Assembly: GCA_017439715.1 (NCBI GenBank)
Contig: JAFSIR010000024.1
Location: forward strand, 1-63,292
Direction of reading: 5' to 3'
Origin: Clostridia bacterium
Lineage (GTDB): Bacteria; Bacillota; Clostridia; Christensenellales; QAND01
DNA length: 63,292 bases
Numbering within the stretch: position 1 is the first letter of the stretch; every line of letters starts with the position of its first letter. Shown here piece by piece: positions 60,731 through 63,292 of the stretch. The notes beneath the pieces were generated by a model. That model was not told where the DNA came from and made no database searches. It saw nothing but the letters and a program-made list of their open reading frames with translations. A program made the translations under genes and the position numbers.

Positions 60731-61802
60731 CAAAAAAACGTTGATCGTTTCGGTGCTGGTGATCATGCTGCCCATGCTGGCGGGCCTGATCCTGTGGCAA
60801 AAGCTGCCTGATAGAATGCCCGTCCATTGGGGGGCAGACGGCGTTGCAGACGGAATGGGCAGCAAGGCATTTGTTGTGTTCGTCATGCCGGTCATCTTTC
60901 TTTTGCTGCACTTTTCGTGCCTGGTTTTAACCTCGCTGGATAAACGCCAGCGCGAGCAGCACCCCAAAGCGCTTGGCCTGATGTTTTATATCGTTCCGAT
61001 GATCTCGCTGTTTACAAGCGCAATCATGTATCGCGCGGTGTTTGGCCTGCCGCTGAATGTCACATTCCTGCTGCCCGCACTGAGCGGCCTTCTGTTTGTC
61101 TACATGGGCAATTATATACCCAAAGTGAAGCAAAACAGCACGCTCGGCATCAAACTCGCATGGACGCTGAACAACGAAGAAAACTGGAACAAAACCCATC
61201 GGTTTGCCGGCAAGCTGTGGGTCGCAGGCGGGCTGGCGATGATCGTTGGCGGCGCGTTCCTGCCGTTTAAAATTGCCCTGCGGTGCTTCATCAGCCTGCT
61301 GCTCATTATGGTGGCCGCCCCCACGCTCTATTCCTATCGCCTGTACAGGCAGCACAAAAAGGCCGGCGTTTCCTACACGCCCCGGCCCAAAACCAAGGCG
61401 GAGCGCATCGCAGTTAAGATCACTGCCGTATTCGTGCCGTTGGTGCTGATCGGCGCAGGCATCTTGATGTTCACCGGCGATATCGAGGTTGCCTGCCAGG
61501 AAAGCACGTTCTCCTTGCAGGCCAGCTATTATAAAGACCTGACTGTTTCTTACAGCGAGGTTGGCGCCGTTCGCTATGAAGAAGAATTGGATGTTGGCTT
61601 CCGAACCTATGGGTTCGGGTCGGCCCGGCTGTCTATCGGCACCTATGAAAACGATGCGTTTGGCCTTTACACGCTCTATGCCTATACCAACGCGGATGGC
61701 TATGTGATCCTCACCGCGGGCGAAAAAACACTTGTGATCGGCCTGCGCGGGGACAGCGCACAGGCGCTGTATCAAACGCTGCTGGAAAAAACGGGTCCAT
61801 AA
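60717..61802 (+). CDS. sdpI: SdpI-family membrane protein with extra C-terminal domain
   Basis: A 361-residue membrane protein. The N-terminal DUF1648 part (WQKLPDRMPVHWGADGVADG) is followed by the SdpI signature near 125-160 (NYIPKVKQN...LAWTLNNEENWNKTHRFAG). About seven helices are present. Residues after about 245 form a soluble beta-rich, PH-like domain absent from Bacillus SdpI. SdpI gives immunity to the SdpC toxin and signals to SdpR. No toxin gene is nearby, so a sensor or stress role is equally possible. Confidence 0.85.
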   Translation: MLKNNKKTLIVSVLVIMLPMLAGLILWQKLPDRMPVHWGADGVADGMGSKAFVVFVMPVIFLLLHFSCLVLTSLDKRQREQHPKALGLMFYIVPMISLFTSAIMYRAVFGLPLNVTFLLPALSGLLFVYMGNYIPKVKQNSTLGIKLAWTLNNEENWNKTHRFAGKLWVAGGLAMIVGGAFLPFKIALRCFISLLLIMVAAPTLYSYRLYRQHKKAGVSYTPRPKTKAERIAVKITAVFVPLVLIGAGILMFTGDIEVACQESTFSLQASYYKDLTVSYSEVGAVRYEEELDVGFRTYGFGSARLSIGTYENDAFGLYTLYAYTNADGYVILTAGEKTLVIGLRGDSAQALYQTLLEKTGP

Positions 61803-61811
61803 CCCCAAACC

Positions 61812-61843
61812 AAAAAAGAGATGCCATGGCATCTCCTTTTTTT
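61812..61843. terminator. bidirectional terminator, sdpI / amidohydrolase
   Basis: GAGATGCCATGGCATCTC palindrome flanked by A and T runs. Confidence 0.75.
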
Positions 61844-62651
61844 ATACCCCGAAACAATCGGTAAACGTTTTATAAGCGATCTGGGCACGCTCCGTTTCCG
61901 TGAGCGGCAGGGCCAAAAACCGCTCGATCTCTTCATCCGGCCGCCACATGGGAAAGTCTGACCCGAACATGCAGCGCTCTGCGCCGAAAGCGCGGATGAT
62001 CTGCGCCGCCCGCTCTGCGCTTAAAAATGGCAGCGAGCTGGACGTGTCAACCAACACATCCGTGTTCACCAGCAGCGCCGCCGCCTCATCCCACTCGCTG
62101 AAACCGCCCAAATGTGCGGCGATCACCCGCAGCTTGGGCACCTTTTCCAGCACACGTTTGAGCTGGGCAGGGTGCGTGTTGTTATACCGCTTGTCCCCCA
62201 TATGGAACAGGATGGGCAGGCCCGCCTGCGCCGCCAAATGATACAGCGGCAGGGCCGCCTCATCATCCAACGCAAAATGTTGAAAATCCGGATGCAGCTT
62301 GATGCCGTGCAGCCCAAGCTTCAGAATGCGCTCCACCTCACCCTCCGGGTCTTCCATATCGGGGTGCAGCGTGGCCAGCCCCACAAACTGGGGATATTCG
62401 CGGCAAATGCCGGCAATAAAATCGTTGATGCTGCGCACCTGCGCCGGCACAGTGGCCGTGGAACACACAACGGAGCGAACGATGCCGGCTTCCTGCCCGA
62501 TCTGCGCCAGTACCGCAGCCTCGGCCACTTCGTTATCCATCTCAATCCCGTAAAACGCGCCGATCGCATTCGTTGCTTTGCGGGCGATCTTAGCCGGGAA
62601 TATATGGGCATGCGCATCTTTAAAAGGATACGGCTGTTGGGCTGTTTTCAT
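61842..62651 (-). CDS. amidohydrolase-2 family metal hydrolase
   Basis: A 269-residue TIM-barrel enzyme of the amidohydrolase_2 (ACMSD-like) family. The first metal motif is His14-x-His16 in DAHAHIF; later ones are KLHPDFQ, AAHLGG and the catalytic Asp in GSDFPMW. The family includes decarboxylases and lactonases, and the substrate is unknown. The ATG follows AGGAGGAG. It is monocistronic. Confidence 0.85.
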   Translation of the reverse strand: MKTAQQPYPFKDAHAHIFPAKIARKATNAIGAFYGIEMDNEVAEAAVLAQIGQEAGIVRSVVCSTATVPAQVRSINDFIAGICREYPQFVGLATLHPDMEDPEGEVERILKLGLHGIKLHPDFQHFALDDEAALPLYHLAAQAGLPILFHMGDKRYNNTHPAQLKRVLEKVPKLRVIAAHLGGFSEWDEAAALLVNTDVLVDTSSSLPFLSAERAAQIIRAFGAERCMFGSDFPMWRPDEEIERFLALPLTETERAQIAYKTFTDCFGV

Positions 62652-62692
62652 CCGCGCTCTCCTCCTGCAGGCAAAAAAACTCCATGCTTGCT

Positions 62693-62720
62693 ATTTTACG
62701 CTTTTCTTCCTTTCATGCAA
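62693..62720 (-). promoter_or_regulatory. promoter of the amidohydrolase gene
   Basis: TTGCAT (62720-62715) and TAAAAT (62698-62693), 16-base spacer. Confidence 0.6.
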
Positions 62721-62960
62721 GGGGTTTTTCATCCGTTGCACAGCCGGAACAACAAAAAACAGCGCTTTATGATGGTTTTCAAAACCGCGCGATTAAAATT
62801 GGTTTGCCTCGGGCGCACTGCAGATGAATACACATGTTCGTGTATTTTCACCTTAAAAGCTTTGAGCTGAACCAGAAAGGCGCTCCCTATGATGTTGCTT
62901 TACCATCAATGATTGTAATATAAAACGGGCCGTTGATAATCAGGCAATCATCAAAGCAAA
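62721..62960. other. gene-free interval with one inverted repeat
   Basis: No credible coding sequence is seen between the amidohydrolase promoter and the terminator of the RCC1 gene. It holds an inverted repeat, AATACAC and GTGTATT with a 6-base centre (62827-62846), of unknown meaning. Confidence 0.5.
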
Positions 62961-62998
62961 AATCCCCCTCTCCTGTAATACACGGGAGAAGGGGATTC
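62961..62998 (-). terminator. intrinsic terminator of the RCC1-repeat gene
   Basis: AATCCCCCTCTCC and GGGAGAAGGGGATT arms (imperfect), then TTTTTG on the minus strand. Confidence 0.75.
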
Positions 62999-63005
62999 TT
63001 TGTTT

Positions 63006-63292
63006 TTAATCAATATTTTCTGTTTCCGTATCAGTCGTTAACTCATCTGCATTGTCACTGCTGTTGTCAGCGTGCACCTTAATCCCGCTCCATTCAGACA
63101 CGTTGCACTGACCGTGCCCGTTACTCCCCACAGCAACCACCGTTCCATCTGCTTTCAGCCCAACGGTATGATCATCCCCTGCGGAAACGGAAACGATATC
63201 GCTCCATTCAGACACGTTGCACTGACCGAGCTCGTTATTCCCCACAGCAACCACCGTTCCATCTGCTTTCAGCCCAACGGTATGATTATCTC
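63006..63292 (-). CDS. RCC1-repeat protein, 3' end only
   Basis: The C-terminal 94 codons of a gene that continues beyond the window edge. It consists of RCC1-type beta-propeller repeats (HTVGLKADGTVVAVGSNGHGQCNVSEW) in a 38-residue unit, then a polar, acidic tail (DNSSDNADELTTDTETENID). RCC1 repeats in bacteria occur in surface or secreted proteins. The true start and any signal peptide or anchor lie outside. A GTG at 63254 is not the start. Confidence 0.8.
   Translation of the reverse strand, partial: DNHTVGLKADGTVVAVGNNELGQCNVSEWSDIVSVSAGDDHTVGLKADGTVVAVGSNGHGQCNVSEWSGIKVHADNSSDNADELTTDTETENID
63086..63292 (-). repeat. 114-base tandem repeat (RCC1 units)
   Basis: Nearly identical copies begin at 63086 and 63200, a 114-base period equal to 38 codons, and run out of the window. 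Confidence 0.8.

Noticed and set aside
62827-62846. second LexA box
   Set aside because: The inverted repeat AATACAC/GTGTATT lacks the CGAAC...GTTYG halves in the right register.

Overview
The window reads as chromosome of a fairly high-GC member of the Clostridia (Bacillota). Supporting signs are strong AGGAGG-type ribosome sites, sigma-A promoters (TTGACA/TATAAT with 17-bp spacers), many intrinsic terminators, a Met T-box leader, a clostridial-length single-chain PurL, [FeFe]-hydrogenase maturases HydE/HydF/HydG with TM1266-type small proteins, an SdpR/SdpI pair and a SpoIID/LytB-domain protein. I cannot name a genus. Most of the window is ordinary core and metabolic chromosome, with two small accessory patches.

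Layout. 1-3.1 kb: zinc alcohol/polyol dehydrogenase, class II aldolase, DUF368 membrane protein (+). 3.1-10.1 kb: purL, glmS, a DEDDh exonuclease and an HD protein (-). 10.1-14.1 kb: a 1,328-residue secreted SpoIID/LytB protein with ten SH3b domains. 14.3-18.4 kb: DUF3842 protein, ACT protein with phenylacetate-CoA ligase behind a roughly 440-nt leader, and mgtE behind its own attenuated leader. 18.7-21 kb: a half-size AbrB permease, then an AT-rich patch with an unrecognised membrane protein, a tRNA-like fragment and the 3' remnant of a surface-protein gene. 21-24.4 kb: deformylase-SDR-NUDIX overlapping cluster, an XRE regulator and an unknown tail-anchored protein. 24.4-28.9 kb: the TM1266-hydE-hydG-hydF-TM1266 operon with a structured leader. 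28.9-34.1 kb: leuCD, HAD phosphatase, exonuclease III, flavin reductase, M20 peptidase. 34.1-36.7 kb: metNIQ methionine importer under a T-box. 36.7-45.4 kb: cardiolipin synthase, DUF1292, dnaB-rplI-serS, PTS IIC, a PH-like membrane protein, argS. 45.5-46.4 kb: tRNA-Arg(ACG) and a LexA-box-controlled phage-type lysis remnant. 46.5-63.3 kb: mannose-6-phosphate isomerase, split transketolase, a sigma-factor-like membrane protein, azlCD, a ComEC-like hydrolase with DUF3006, an NCS2 permease, a CotH-kinase lipoprotein, several small enzymes, sdpRI, an amidohydrolase, and a truncated RCC1-repeat protein at the edge.

Working together: hydEFG build the H-cluster for a hydrogenase encoded elsewhere; metNIQ is predicted to open when tRNA-Met is uncharged; serS-rplI-dnaB is a housekeeping translation/replication block; purL and glmS supply purines and amino sugars and share near-identical promoters. 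The points most worth follow-up are the leader RNAs upstream of paaK, hydE and mgtE, the SOS-box lysis module next to tRNA-Arg, the AT-rich patch with its tRNA fragment, and the sigma-like transmembrane protein.
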